A stretch of DNA of 64,000 nucleotides, from contig JAILEQ010000073.1 in assembly GCA_024687305.1 (NCBI GenBank), positions 1 through 64,000 on the forward strand, written 5' to 3'. Made by a program: the position numbers and the translations under genes. Shown here in pieces: positions 28,786-37,552 of the stretch (the stretch's first letter is position 1; every line of letters starts with the position of its first letter). The notes under the pieces are model-generated. The model had not been told where the DNA came from. It saw nothing but the letters and a program-made list of their open reading frames with translations, and did no database searches. The DNA is from Lachnospiraceae bacterium. GTDB lineage: Bacteria > Bacillota > Clostridia > Lachnospirales > Lachnospiraceae.

Positions 28786-30492
28786 TTATTTCACTACCGC
28801 AAATCCTAAAATCGTAAATTTCTTTGAATGATCGTCGAGTCTTACTTCGACATGATGTTTCGAGGCTTTTTCTTCTTCGAATACTATCAGAGCATTGGCA
28901 TGCGTCCAGCCGACAATGTGAGGATCGATCGTTATCTTCTCCTCGCCGTCCGCATAAACTTTTGCACTCGTAAACGAAGGAGATGCGGTGTCCATATATA
29001 CGATCATGAGTGCTTTACAGCAAACGTCCACCGCAAACGGCTTATCCGATCCGCCGTCATGCATCCAGTTGTTGGGGAACTCTTTCGATCCAAAGAGGTC
29101 CATCTTTCTCTCGGCATAATGTATCTCGTCGGAATCTTTTGTAAAATCGGCACAATCTATGACCGCTCCGACCGTATTGACCTTGCGGTCAAAGAAAACA
29201 ATATCTTCGAACTGATCGCCTATCGGGGCGGCGATCTTTTTTATATCCGTATCTTCTCCGCCACTTAAACGATCGGCTTCATTGAACATATTCATAAGGC
29301 AGTCGGCCATTATACGATGTCCCGTATTTGTAGGGTGGTAGCAATCATAGAAGAAAGCGAGTTTCGATACCACTCTGCCTTCTCCGGCTTTCAGATAAAA
29401 CTGGGGAGTAACGCATTCTTTAACGCTCACGGTAGGAAGATCGTAAGCTTTACCGACCGGAAGAAGTCTTTCCTGAAGGTTGTAATCATCCTGGAACACC
29501 GAGAAAAGAAGCACTACCGCGGGATTGCCCGGTCCGTTGTATATCTTTCTTACCAAAGAATCGTAGCATCGACCCTCCGTCTCATCTCCGGCATCGTTTA
29601 CCGCAAATTCGACCACTACAAGATCGGGCACGTTCTTTCCGTATTCAAGAACATCCATCTCATATCTTGTAAGACCGAGTTCCGAAGGGGTTCCTCCAAG
29701 ACCTGCCTTTACATATTTAACGTTTGTGTCGTACTCCACTCCCGCAATATCGCAAAAGCCCTCATACGCCTTTCTGGCGTAACAGTTGGCATTGATCGGA
29801 ATGGCGCCGGCACCCTGGGTTATCGAACCGCCTATGAATGCAACACACGTATCTTTGCCGGCTCTTGCCTTTTCGATGGCTCTCTTTACTCTGTAAGTAT
29901 TGCCTTTTATCATAAGCGACCGCTTTATTATCGCTTTATAGGCTTCGGAAGAAAAATCGACAACTTCTTCCTCGGCAGGCTCCGGAGCAGTGAATCCGTC
30001 GTTCAAATAAAATCTTACGGATGCTTTTGCTGCGATACCCGGTCTCGAGAATTCAAATCTTATCTGTCCGGGAATGTTATCATCGTCGGACCACTCAACT
30101 TCATCAAGATTGATGAGTATCTCCGATCCGTCACCCTTTACGGTCTTTCGTATCGTGGTGCCTGAAACGTAAGGATCGGTGTGACCGTACATCTGAAAGC
30201 AGAAGTCGACATATTCATTTAAGTCTTCGGCTTCTACCGAGACACCGATCTGACGCACAAGCTTTTTAAAGCCTTCCGTGCTTCCGAGAAGTTTTAAGAT
30301 CTCTTCATCTTCTATATTTCCGACAAGGCGTGCGCTGCTCTCAAGTCTTCCGTCGCTTTCGTAGATCGGCTGCATACCTTTCCCGCCCGGCCATTGCTGG
30401 GCAAAAATATCTTTCCCCCGCATTATAAAAAACGAGGCGCCCTTTTTGATCGGATCTTTGGGCGCTTTCGGCTGTAAACTGATATCTGTCAT
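28786..30492 (-). CDS. SGNH/GDSL-family hydrolase, putative carbohydrate (xylan acetyl) esterase
   Basis: Block I VAFIGGSITQGAG; VVVEFAVNDAGDE; YHPTNTGHRIMADC; flanking beta-sandwich domains. Start at MTDIS chosen over the longest-ORF start at 30522. Confidence 0.85.
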   Translation of the reverse strand: MTDISLQPKAPKDPIKKGASFFIMRGKDIFAQQWPGGKGMQPIYESDGRLESSARLVGNIEDEEILKLLGSTEGFKKLVRQIGVSVEAEDLNEYVDFCFQMYGHTDPYVSGTTIRKTVKGDGSEILINLDEVEWSDDDNIPGQIRFEFSRPGIAAKASVRFYLNDGFTAPEPAEEEVVDFSSEAYKAIIKRSLMIKGNTYRVKRAIEKARAGKDTCVAFIGGSITQGAGAIPINANCYARKAYEGFCDIAGVEYDTNVKYVKAGLGGTPSELGLTRYEMDVLEYGKNVPDLVVVEFAVNDAGDETEGRCYDSLVRKIYNGPGNPAVVLLFSVFQDDYNLQERLLPVGKAYDLPTVSVKECVTPQFYLKAGEGRVVSKLAFFYDCYHPTNTGHRIMADCLMNMFNEADRLSGGEDTDIKKIAAPIGDQFEDIVFFDRKVNTVGAVIDCADFTKDSDEIHYAERKMDLFGSKEFPNNWMHDGGSDKPFAVDVCCKALMIVYMDTASPSFTSAKVYADGEEKITIDPHIVGWTHANALIVFEEEKASKHHVEVRLDDHSKKFTILGFAVVK

Positions 30493-30522
30493 AATGCTAA
30501 CCCTCCATATTAAAATAATCAT

Positions 30523-30557
30523 AAAAAAACAAGCGATAGTTTTCTTCCTATCGCTTG
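30523..30557 (-). terminator. Rho-independent terminator downstream of the GH8 gene
   Basis: Stem CAAGCGATAG / CTATCGCTTG followed on the minus strand by a T-run. Confidence 0.85.
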
Positions 30558-30594
30558 CCGTAATTTAAGCATTTTATGCTAATAAAACTCTGTT

Positions 30595-31731
30595 TCAATA
30601 TTTTTTGTAATTTCCGCTTAATGCAAGAAATGCAAAGAAGTAAAGACAGTTATCGTAATATCTGCGTTCTCCCTTTCTAAGCGGAGTGTTCCAAAACGTT
30701 GTAAGCCATTCTTTTGAAAGATCCGTAATTCCGGTAACGGCTGCGGTCTCGGCTACGGTAGCCAGTATACCCACGGGATGAAGTGCCTTGTTACCCGCGT
30801 ATTCGTCTCCCGTGCGAGTTCCGTCTATTTCGTAAATCCCAAAATCATCTGCTCTCAGATCGCCAATAAGTGCTTTCTGTATCTTTTCGCACATCCGGTA
30901 CTGGCCAAGATCCTCACCGCCCCAAATATGATCGAGAGAAATATTGGCCGCCGTTCTGTAGGCATCCGAGTAAAACCAGTCATGGCGCATATCCATCCAA
31001 GGCAAAGGCTTTTGAAGGGGACGTCCGTCGAATTCGGCATACTCAGCCGAAAAACCGGTAACCGGATGACAGGCCTTTACAAGATATTCACGACTTTCTC
31101 TCGCCGCCTCTTTAAAGAACTCTCTGTCTTCTTCATATGCACGAAGTGCAAAAATATCGTAGAAATGAGGAAGATGATATGAAGGATCGGTTACGGGAAC
31201 GCCCGGAATAAATAATATCTGATGATTGTCAAGGTTAAACATGGGAGCGCCTTCACGTTCCTTACTTCCCTTATGGATCATTGCGGAAAGGATCTTCCTT
31301 GCCTCTTCGGAATAATTAAAAATGCCTTCACCGTCTCCCCATCTTGCCGAAGCAAAGAAAAGTGCCATAGCGTAGTACTCTTCTCCGTCGGGAGCAGGTC
31401 CGTTTGAGTTCGGTGTTCCGTCAGTCTTGCACGACCACGCGAAATAACCTTCGCCCCAGCCTTCCGTCATATACATATATGTTTTCGACCATTTCCAGAT
31501 GCGGTCGAACTGTTCTTTCATATCAAGCTGTACGCATAACATCATGCCGTAACTCATGCCTTCGGTTCTTGCATCGTAGTTGCCGGTGTCCATGATATAT
31601 CCCATGTCTTCACCTGCATCAAAATAAACTTTATCTTCACCGAAGAAATATTCCTGCCTGATCTCTTCAAGCCTTTTTTGAGTCTGCTCGTCGGTTATGC
31701 CGATCTCGTTAAAATAATTCTTATAATTCAT
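30595..31731 (-). CDS. Glycoside hydrolase family 8, reducing-end xylose-releasing exo-oligoxylanase type
   Basis: DMGYIMDTGNYDARTEGMSYGMMLCVQLDMKEQFDRIWKWSKTYMY...GYFAWSCKTDGTPNSNGPAPDGEEYYAMALFFASARWGDG. No signal peptide. Confidence 0.92.
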   Translation of the reverse strand: MNYKNYFNEIGITDEQTQKRLEEIRQEYFFGEDKVYFDAGEDMGYIMDTGNYDARTEGMSYGMMLCVQLDMKEQFDRIWKWSKTYMYMTEGWGEGYFAWSCKTDGTPNSNGPAPDGEEYYAMALFFASARWGDGEGIFNYSEEARKILSAMIHKGSKEREGAPMFNLDNHQILFIPGVPVTDPSYHLPHFYDIFALRAYEEDREFFKEAARESREYLVKACHPVTGFSAEYAEFDGRPLQKPLPWMDMRHDWFYSDAYRTAANISLDHIWGGEDLGQYRMCEKIQKALIGDLRADDFGIYEIDGTRTGDEYAGNKALHPVGILATVAETAAVTGITDLSKEWLTTFWNTPLRKGERRYYDNCLYFFAFLALSGNYKKY

Positions 31732-31764
31732 ATACTCACCATTATGGGTCACCCATCGCCTTAG

Positions 31765-32454
31765 TTAATTTTTTCGTGTGATAACACGCGCTATTTCATC
31801 AAAATCCATGCCGTATTCGATATTGTACGTTCCGACACTTATAACCTTGTCATATCCGTTGTCGCATAAATACTTATCAAACTCGACTGCGGATTCGACA
31901 AGACCGGCTTCGTATATCCTTCTTGCAACGCTTACGGAACTGTCGCCTCTGATCACTGTGATCACAACTCCGTCTTCGCCCGGAATAAAGCCTTTTTCAT
32001 CCGAAGGAAGCGGATTGATCGAGGGAGGGGTTACTTCCTCTTTCTCATTTGCGTCCTCGGTGATATCTTTGTTCAAAGATTCCTTTTCTTCTTTTGTTTC
32101 ATTGCTGTTGCTTTCGTTTACGATCGGCGGAACCGTTTCTTTATCCGGTTCGATAAATGCAGGTACTTTATCCGTATCGTCGGTTTTTACAGCGGTATCT
32201 TCTTTTTTACCCGCATCGGTCGCCGGGGAAGTTTCGGCTTTATCATCCGTAGTCTGCGCCTCTTTTACGGATGACTCGGTCTCCTTCTCCTTATTTGCCG
32301 AATCGGTAAGTATTGACGATTCGGTCATACCGAGTTCGGCCGCGCGCTTTTTGATTTGGGCATCGCTTAACCTCTCTTTGGAACTAAATCCCAGAACAAG
32401 CGCTGCCAAAATAAGTCCCGCGCCTATACCGCGGGAGTAAGATTTCAGATTCAT
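31765..32454 (-). CDS. MltG-like (LysM-like domain only) membrane-anchored protein
   Basis: N-terminal TM, acidic linker, C-terminal VVITVIRGDSSVSVARRIYEAGLVESAVEFDKYLCDNGYDKVISVGTYNIEYGMDFDEIARVIT; no catalytic MltG domain. Confidence 0.65.
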   Translation of the reverse strand: MNLKSYSRGIGAGLILAALVLGFSSKERLSDAQIKKRAAELGMTESSILTDSANKEKETESSVKEAQTTDDKAETSPATDAGKKEDTAVKTDDTDKVPAFIEPDKETVPPIVNESNSNETKEEKESLNKDITEDANEKEEVTPPSINPLPSDEKGFIPGEDGVVITVIRGDSSVSVARRIYEAGLVESAVEFDKYLCDNGYDKVISVGTYNIEYGMDFDEIARVITRKN

Positions 32455-32464
32455 AAAATATCCT

Positions 32465-33316
32465 TTACTTCTTATTGGCAAAAAGATCGATCACAAGTTT
32501 GACTTCTCCGACACCGAGTCCGAGTTCCTTGGCGATAGCCATGTTTGACTTGCCTTCTTCGTGCATCTTTCTTATCTGATCGTTCTTGTTTTTGCGGCTT
32601 TCGTTGTCCCTGTCAAAATACAGTTCGACTTCGGGACTTTTATCTGTACCGGGACTGTCATCATTGTCAGATACATTCATCCTCGGTGCACCTACAGTCT
32701 TACCGGTAACAGGCTTCTTAACTGTCCTTTTTGCGGAAACTTTCTGAGGTTTTAACGGAACAAATTCAGGTTCTTCGGGTTTGGATGCATCCGGTGCATC
32801 TGCCTCAGCTGCCGAGACATTTGATAACAGATCGTTCGTGAACTCGGCTTTTTTGCTAAGTTCTTCGTCTTTTACTTTAAGTATCTCTTCTTTGACTTCA
32901 AGCTGTCTGTTCTTTTCTTTCAGCTCTTCATCTTTGATCTTCAGAGCTTCATCCGAGTTTTTAAGCTTTTCGCCCTTGTCGTTTAACATATCATAAAGGA
33001 AGACCGCTTCCTTATGATTGTCGTTGATACGTTTAAGTACCGTCTCGGAATATTCATCCACAGCCATTATCTTTTCGTTGGAAAGCTTCTCAAGCTGCCT
33101 TTCCGTTTTTTCAACGGAATAGTTAACGGTCTCGTCAACTATCTCTTCGATGCGTTCTTTTGCGTTTGAAACTTCGCGCTCGACCATTTCCTTAATGACT
33201 TTTTCGTCGATCTTCTGACTGTCTTTATCTTCCTTTTTTCTTGAATCCGGCAGAAAGAACGATGCCACAATAAACACCACTCCGACTGCCAGCAAAACTA
33301 TTGACGCTGTGCTCAT
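32465..33316 (-). CDS. SwrB-like / DUF6115-type protein: N-terminal TM, coiled coil, C-terminal HTH-like motif
   Basis: MSTASIVLLAVGVVFIVASFFL; long coiled coil; IRKMHEEGKSNMAIAKELGLGVGEVKLVIDLF; located downstream of fliA. Confidence 0.65.
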   Translation of the reverse strand: MSTASIVLLAVGVVFIVASFFLPDSRKKEDKDSQKIDEKVIKEMVEREVSNAKERIEEIVDETVNYSVEKTERQLEKLSNEKIMAVDEYSETVLKRINDNHKEAVFLYDMLNDKGEKLKNSDEALKIKDEELKEKNRQLEVKEEILKVKDEELSKKAEFTNDLLSNVSAAEADAPDASKPEEPEFVPLKPQKVSAKRTVKKPVTGKTVGAPRMNVSDNDDSPGTDKSPEVELYFDRDNESRKNKNDQIRKMHEEGKSNMAIAKELGLGVGEVKLVIDLFANKK

Positions 33317-33327
33317 CCTTCACCTTA

Positions 33328-33657
33328 TCAAATACGGATGTCAAATGACCCGGGTCGGCCTTTTACCACAACCTTCCCTTCTTTATCATTGTCGTGATCT
33401 CCGTGTTCTTTTTTTCTTTGTCCGCCATCCCCGCTGTATTCGTTCGAACCCTTCTCTCTGGCATCAAAACGCTTTTGATTGTTCGATGTCTCATCGGTTC
33501 TTACGATCGCATTGGATTTGTTGTCCGTTTCATCTTTCATGTGCTGGACAAAACTTGCCTGATCCGATGTGATCTTCGAATCCTCGGCCTGGCGTTGTAT
33601 TGCGAAATCCTGTACTCTCGTGATCGAGCCCTGGAGCTCAAGAGGACCAATTGCCAT
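33328..33657 (-). CDS. Small hydrophilic protein of the flagellar operon, unknown function
   Basis: 109 aa, tightly spaced between the fapA-like and SwrB-like genes, same strand. Confidence 0.7.
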   Translation of the reverse strand: MAIGPLELQGSITRVQDFAIQRQAEDSKITSDQASFVQHMKDETDNKSNAIVRTDETSNNQKRFDAREKGSNEYSGDGGQRKKEHGDHDNDKEGKVVVKGRPGSFDIRI

Positions 33658-33668
33658 ACCCTACCCCC

Positions 33669-35255
33669 TTAATAGATTGCGGCCATTTTAACGTCTCCCG
33701 CCTCTTTAATGAAACGGCAGTATTTCATTGAAGACTTAACCGTGGTTGACACGTCACCGATACAAATCTTTGTTCCCGGAAATACATCGCCGGTAACGAT
33801 GACCTGACCTTGTGTATCGGCATCGAGAACGTGCTGATACTGCTCAAGTTCCTGCATGCACTGTGCAAGACGTTCTCCGCTTTTCTTGCTGATAGTTGCA
33901 AGCTGCTGTATCTGAGCTATCTGATCGGGAAGCATTTTGACTCCCTGCTGAAGTTTCTGCTTTGCACCTTCCAAAACAGGTTTGATGGTGGCAAGCTGCT
34001 TGTTAAGTTCGGCGATCTCTTTTTGCAGAGCGGCAACAGTCTGTTTAACGGTCGCATCCATTCCGACTTCTATTATCGTATCCGCACCCATCTGAGAGCC
34101 AAGGTTCTTAACGGATACCGAAACAGTTGCGCAAACACGTCCTCCCGTTATGAATCCGCGCTTACCTACCGCATGTACTTCCGTACCGGCAACAACGGTG
34201 CTGTGAAGGATCGACTCGGCATCAACATAACCTTCCGCAGTAGCGGTGGCATTTTCGATGAACTTGCTGATGATATTTCCGCCGGCTTTTAACGTTCCCT
34301 TATGCATACCGTTCATACCTCTGGCGATTATGATGTTTTCGCCGGCTTCAAGATATGCGCCTTCCACCACGCCTTTAACATCGATGTTGCCGCTGCATTT
34401 TATTGAGAAGTTTTCACAAACATTTCCGTTTACGGTAACGCTTCCTTCGTATTCAATATTTCCGACTGAGTTATCTACGTTCTCAACTTCCAGAACATCG
34501 GATACGAATACCTTACCTTCAACAAGCGTAACGTGCCCGTTAACATCGGCGTAAAGATTGCACTTGTCTTCGCTTTGTGTAATATTACGTCCGAATTTGA
34601 GTATTGCCGGACGAACGTCTCTGGGCTTGATCTTTTCGCCCTTGACATTCTCACCCATTTCGCCTTTGACAGCAGGTGTGAGTGTTGCCAAAAGATCACC
34701 CTTCTTACAGTTGTTGATCGTGTTTAAGTGGAAAAAGTCGACCGATCCGTCTTCGTTCATCGTAGGACGAACTCTGGGATCTGTATTGAAGAAATATTCT
34801 ATCGAAGCATCCGAACCCTGTATCGGAGGTTTTCCCTTCGCTACAACGTAATCGGTACAATAATGTCTTTCCTTAAGGAATTTGTCAATTTCTGCTTCAT
34901 CGATACCCGAAATAACTCCGCGTGCCGTAAGCTCGTTCATAAAGTCGGACTTGCTCATTTTCGCACCGCCCGCAAAAGGTGCAAAAACTCTTACGGTAAC
35001 GAGCATATTGTCGGGAGATACGGTAACCTTGCAAAATTCTCCGTCTGCAAAAGAAAACTTTGATGCGGTACGAAAATCGGTCTCCTCGGAGGCTATGAGC
35101 GCATTCATGAGGTCCTTGGGCTCATACACCATGTTTTTTAAAGAAAGATATTCAACAACATCTTCCCTTTTTAAAGGTTCACCGCCGTCAGTCGCGGGAA
35201 ATACTCTGAGTACTGCGTTTCCGTTTACCTGTACTATTTGAAAATATGCGTTCAT
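33669..35255 (-). CDS. FapA-family (DUF342) protein
   Basis: 528 aa; beta-helix-like NVDNSVGNIEYEGSVTVNGNVCENFSIKCSGNIDVKGVVEGAYLEAGENIIIARGMNGMHKGTLKAGGNIISKFIENATATAEGYVDAESILHSTV; coiled coil. Confidence 0.88.
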   Translation of the reverse strand: MNAYFQIVQVNGNAVLRVFPATDGGEPLKREDVVEYLSLKNMVYEPKDLMNALIASEETDFRTASKFSFADGEFCKVTVSPDNMLVTVRVFAPFAGGAKMSKSDFMNELTARGVISGIDEAEIDKFLKERHYCTDYVVAKGKPPIQGSDASIEYFFNTDPRVRPTMNEDGSVDFFHLNTINNCKKGDLLATLTPAVKGEMGENVKGEKIKPRDVRPAILKFGRNITQSEDKCNLYADVNGHVTLVEGKVFVSDVLEVENVDNSVGNIEYEGSVTVNGNVCENFSIKCSGNIDVKGVVEGAYLEAGENIIIARGMNGMHKGTLKAGGNIISKFIENATATAEGYVDAESILHSTVVAGTEVHAVGKRGFITGGRVCATVSVSVKNLGSQMGADTIIEVGMDATVKQTVAALQKEIAELNKQLATIKPVLEGAKQKLQQGVKMLPDQIAQIQQLATISKKSGERLAQCMQELEQYQHVLDADTQGQVIVTGDVFPGTKICIGDVSTTVKSSMKYCRFIKEAGDVKMAAIY

Positions 35256-35275
35256 GCGATACCCCCTGATAGACC

Positions 35276-36037
35276 CTATGCAAGGATTCCCATATAGTTG
35301 CCGAGTTTCTCTTTCATTTTCTGCAAAGCTCTGGTATGAAGCTGTGACACTCTGGATTCGGAAACTTCCAAAACGTAACTGATTTCCTTAAGCGTCAGTT
35401 CTTCGTAGTAATAAAGCAAAATGACTTTCCGTTCCTTTTCCGTAAGCGTGTCCAAAGATGCCGCAAGCTGCTGCTTGAGTTCTGCCTTCTCCAAAACTTC
35501 TTCCGGTCCGTCGAAATGTGAAGTCAGATTCTTTTCATTCGGAACTTCACTTCCCGATTCCATAAATTCATTAAGCGAAACTACATTGGTAACTTTCATC
35601 TGCGATTGCCAGTCACACAATTCGTCGGAAGTGATGTTTAACTTTTCGGCTATCTCGTCGTCTGTGGCGGGACGCCCCTTCTCAAGTTCCACTTCTTTCA
35701 TTGCATTGTCGATCTGACGCTGACGCTGTCTGACCGTTCGCGGGATCCAGTCCATCTTTCTTATCTGATCGAGAATAGACCCTCTTATTCTTAAACTGGC
35801 GTAAGTTTCAAACTTTACATCCTTTGAAAGTTCAAATTTGTCGATCGCATCGATAAGGCCGAATATTCCGTAACTTACAAGATCGTCGTACTCTACGTTG
35901 TAACCCAAATACATGCTTAAACGACCTGCGACAACCTTAACAAGGGGGGCATACTCAAGTATCAGCTGCTCCCTAAGTTCAGGTGATTTCTTAACCGAAT
36001 ATTCGTCCCATAGTTTTTTCTTACCCTGATCGTCCAT
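35276..36037 (-). CDS. fliA: RNA polymerase sigma factor for flagellar operon (sigma-28/SigD)
   Basis: DDLVSYGIFGLIDAIDKFELSKDVKFETYASLRIRGSILDQIRKMDWIPRTVRQRQRQID; LTLKEISYVLEVSESRVSQLHTRAL. Confidence 0.96.
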   Translation of the reverse strand: MDDQGKKKLWDEYSVKKSPELREQLILEYAPLVKVVAGRLSMYLGYNVEYDDLVSYGIFGLIDAIDKFELSKDVKFETYASLRIRGSILDQIRKMDWIPRTVRQRQRQIDNAMKEVELEKGRPATDDEIAEKLNITSDELCDWQSQMKVTNVVSLNEFMESGSEVPNEKNLTSHFDGPEEVLEKAELKQQLAASLDTLTEKERKVILLYYYEELTLKEISYVLEVSESRVSQLHTRALQKMKEKLGNYMGILA

Positions 36038-36053
36038 GTACTAATTCCGTCCT

Positions 36054-36335
36054 TTAAGAATTAGAATCCCCGTTTTCTTCCTCTGTTCTCTCATCCTGAT
36101 CCGAAACGGGTTCTTTTTCTATGACCGCTCCTTCGTCCGCAACTTTTGCGCTGTTCTTTGCATCAAAGGAATCAAGTACCATTCTTATGATGCATCCGAT
36201 CGTATAAAAGATAACCAACGTCGCGAGAAGCGTTATCAGCATGGTGCTTAACTTAAAGCCACGAAAGTATGCGGTCAAAGCCGTTATAAGACCTGCAATG
36301 AGCATGATGAACAACGGCATTTCTTTTCTGGTCAT
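36054..36335 (-). CDS. Small two-TM protein with acidic tail, unknown function
   Basis: 93 aa between cheD and fliA; MTRKEMPLFIMLIAGLITALTAYFRGFKLSTMLITLLATLVIFYTIGCII. Confidence 0.65.
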   Translation of the reverse strand: MTRKEMPLFIMLIAGLITALTAYFRGFKLSTMLITLLATLVIFYTIGCIIRMVLDSFDAKNSAKVADEGAVIEKEPVSDQDERTEEENGDSNS

Positions 36336-36346
36336 TTCCCTTACCC

Positions 36347-36832
36347 CTAAATTGTCCTTTCCGCTTTTCCTACCGCACGTATGACATAATCTCCGGTCTC
36401 GGGATAAAAGATTACCGTACGACCGAAGTTCTCACCCGTGTCTTCTGCAAGTATCGGAATACCGAGCGTCTTAAGAGCTTTCTTGCTGGCTTCAACATTT
36501 CTGTCTCCGACTCTTACAAGATCGGTCTTGTTCTGAAATGCAAACATCTGAGCTCCGCCTGCGATCTTGGCTACCATTCTTGCTCTCTTGGCGCCTTCAA
36601 GCTCCATAAGCCTTACAAGCTCAACTATTCCTGTATCCGCAAATTTGTATATGTTATTGTTTTGCCTTATGGCTGTCGAATCGGGCAGCATTACGTGTGC
36701 CAGACCTCCGATCTTTGTGATCGGATCGCGGATCGCAATGCCTACACAGGAGCCCAGACCCAAAGTGGTGATACCGTCGGGACTCTTGCATACCTTAAGA
36801 TCGGCCATGCCCACCTTAATTATCTCACTCAT
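36347..36832 (-). CDS. cheD: Chemoreceptor glutamine deamidase CheD
   Basis: TLGLGSCVGIAIRDPITKIGGLAHVMLPDS; GGAQMF; RNVEASKKALKTLGIPILAEDTGENFGRT. Confidence 0.96.
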   Translation of the reverse strand: MSEIIKVGMADLKVCKSPDGITTLGLGSCVGIAIRDPITKIGGLAHVMLPDSTAIRQNNNIYKFADTGIVELVRLMELEGAKRARMVAKIAGGAQMFAFQNKTDLVRVGDRNVEASKKALKTLGIPILAEDTGENFGRTVIFYPETGDYVIRAVGKAERTI

Positions 36833-36859
36833 ATCCTGTCAATTCCTTGTGTCCTTTAT

Positions 36860-37474
36860 TCAACCAAGTCCCAGTGCTTTCAGAATCTTAGCATAGGATT
36901 CCAGATCCGGCACAAGGATAAAGTATCCGTCCAATTCATAGTCGTCGGTAAACTGTGTCTGGATGAGAAGTATCTTGTCACCCAAAGTTCCGAACTCAAT
37001 AGCCGGCACGCTCAAAATGGCGCCTGCCATATCTATTGTAAGGTCAGGGACCGAAGGATAGATCTTCAGATTAGTGATAGTCGAAAGGGAGTTAAGATAA
37101 GCACCTGTAATGATGTTTCCTATCTCCTTAAGTGCCGAAAGCTCAATCTCGCTGAAGTCGTCTTCCGTCATCTCCATCCCCATAAGTTTCGATACAAGAT
37201 GTCTTGCAGATTCCTTTTCCAGCAAAAACATAATGCTTCCGGTGATGTCACCTTCGACACAAAGATATATGCCGGCCATGATCTGCTCCTCGCCGCCCAT
37301 CGTATCGCCTATCTGGTTAAATTCAAGCAGTTTTACCTGCGGAACCTTCATATCCACTTTGCATTGCAGCATCTGTGCGAGAGCAGTAGTGGCATTTCCG
37401 GCGCCGATATTGCCGAGTTCCTTTAGCACGTCAAAATACTGTTCGGACATGCTTTCCAATGTGATATCGCTCAT
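36860..37474 (-). CDS. cheC: CheY-P phosphatase CheC
   Basis: FDVLKELGNIGAGNATTALAQMLQCKVDMKVP; LSALKEIGNIITGAYLNSLSTITNLKIYPSVP (both phosphatase motifs). Confidence 0.95.
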   Translation of the reverse strand: MSDITLESMSEQYFDVLKELGNIGAGNATTALAQMLQCKVDMKVPQVKLLEFNQIGDTMGGEEQIMAGIYLCVEGDITGSIMFLLEKESARHLVSKLMGMEMTEDDFSEIELSALKEIGNIITGAYLNSLSTITNLKIYPSVPDLTIDMAGAILSVPAIEFGTLGDKILLIQTQFTDDYELDGYFILVPDLESYAKILKALGLG

Positions 37475-37552
37475 ATGTACTCCGTTCCCATAAAACAATG
37501 CAGATATTCAGAATAGATTAACTATTCTGAATATCTACCATAATTTTACTAC

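Noticed and set aside
29317-30165. 282 aa plus-strand ORF
   Set aside because: Fully antisense to the SGNH hydrolase gene; no domain-like features or plausible context.
31778-32440. 220 aa plus-strand Ser/Val-rich ORF
   Set aside because: Antisense to the acidic linker of the MltG-like protein; low complexity artefact.
36662-37426. 254 aa plus-strand ORF
   Set aside because: Antisense to cheC/cheD, which are unambiguous.
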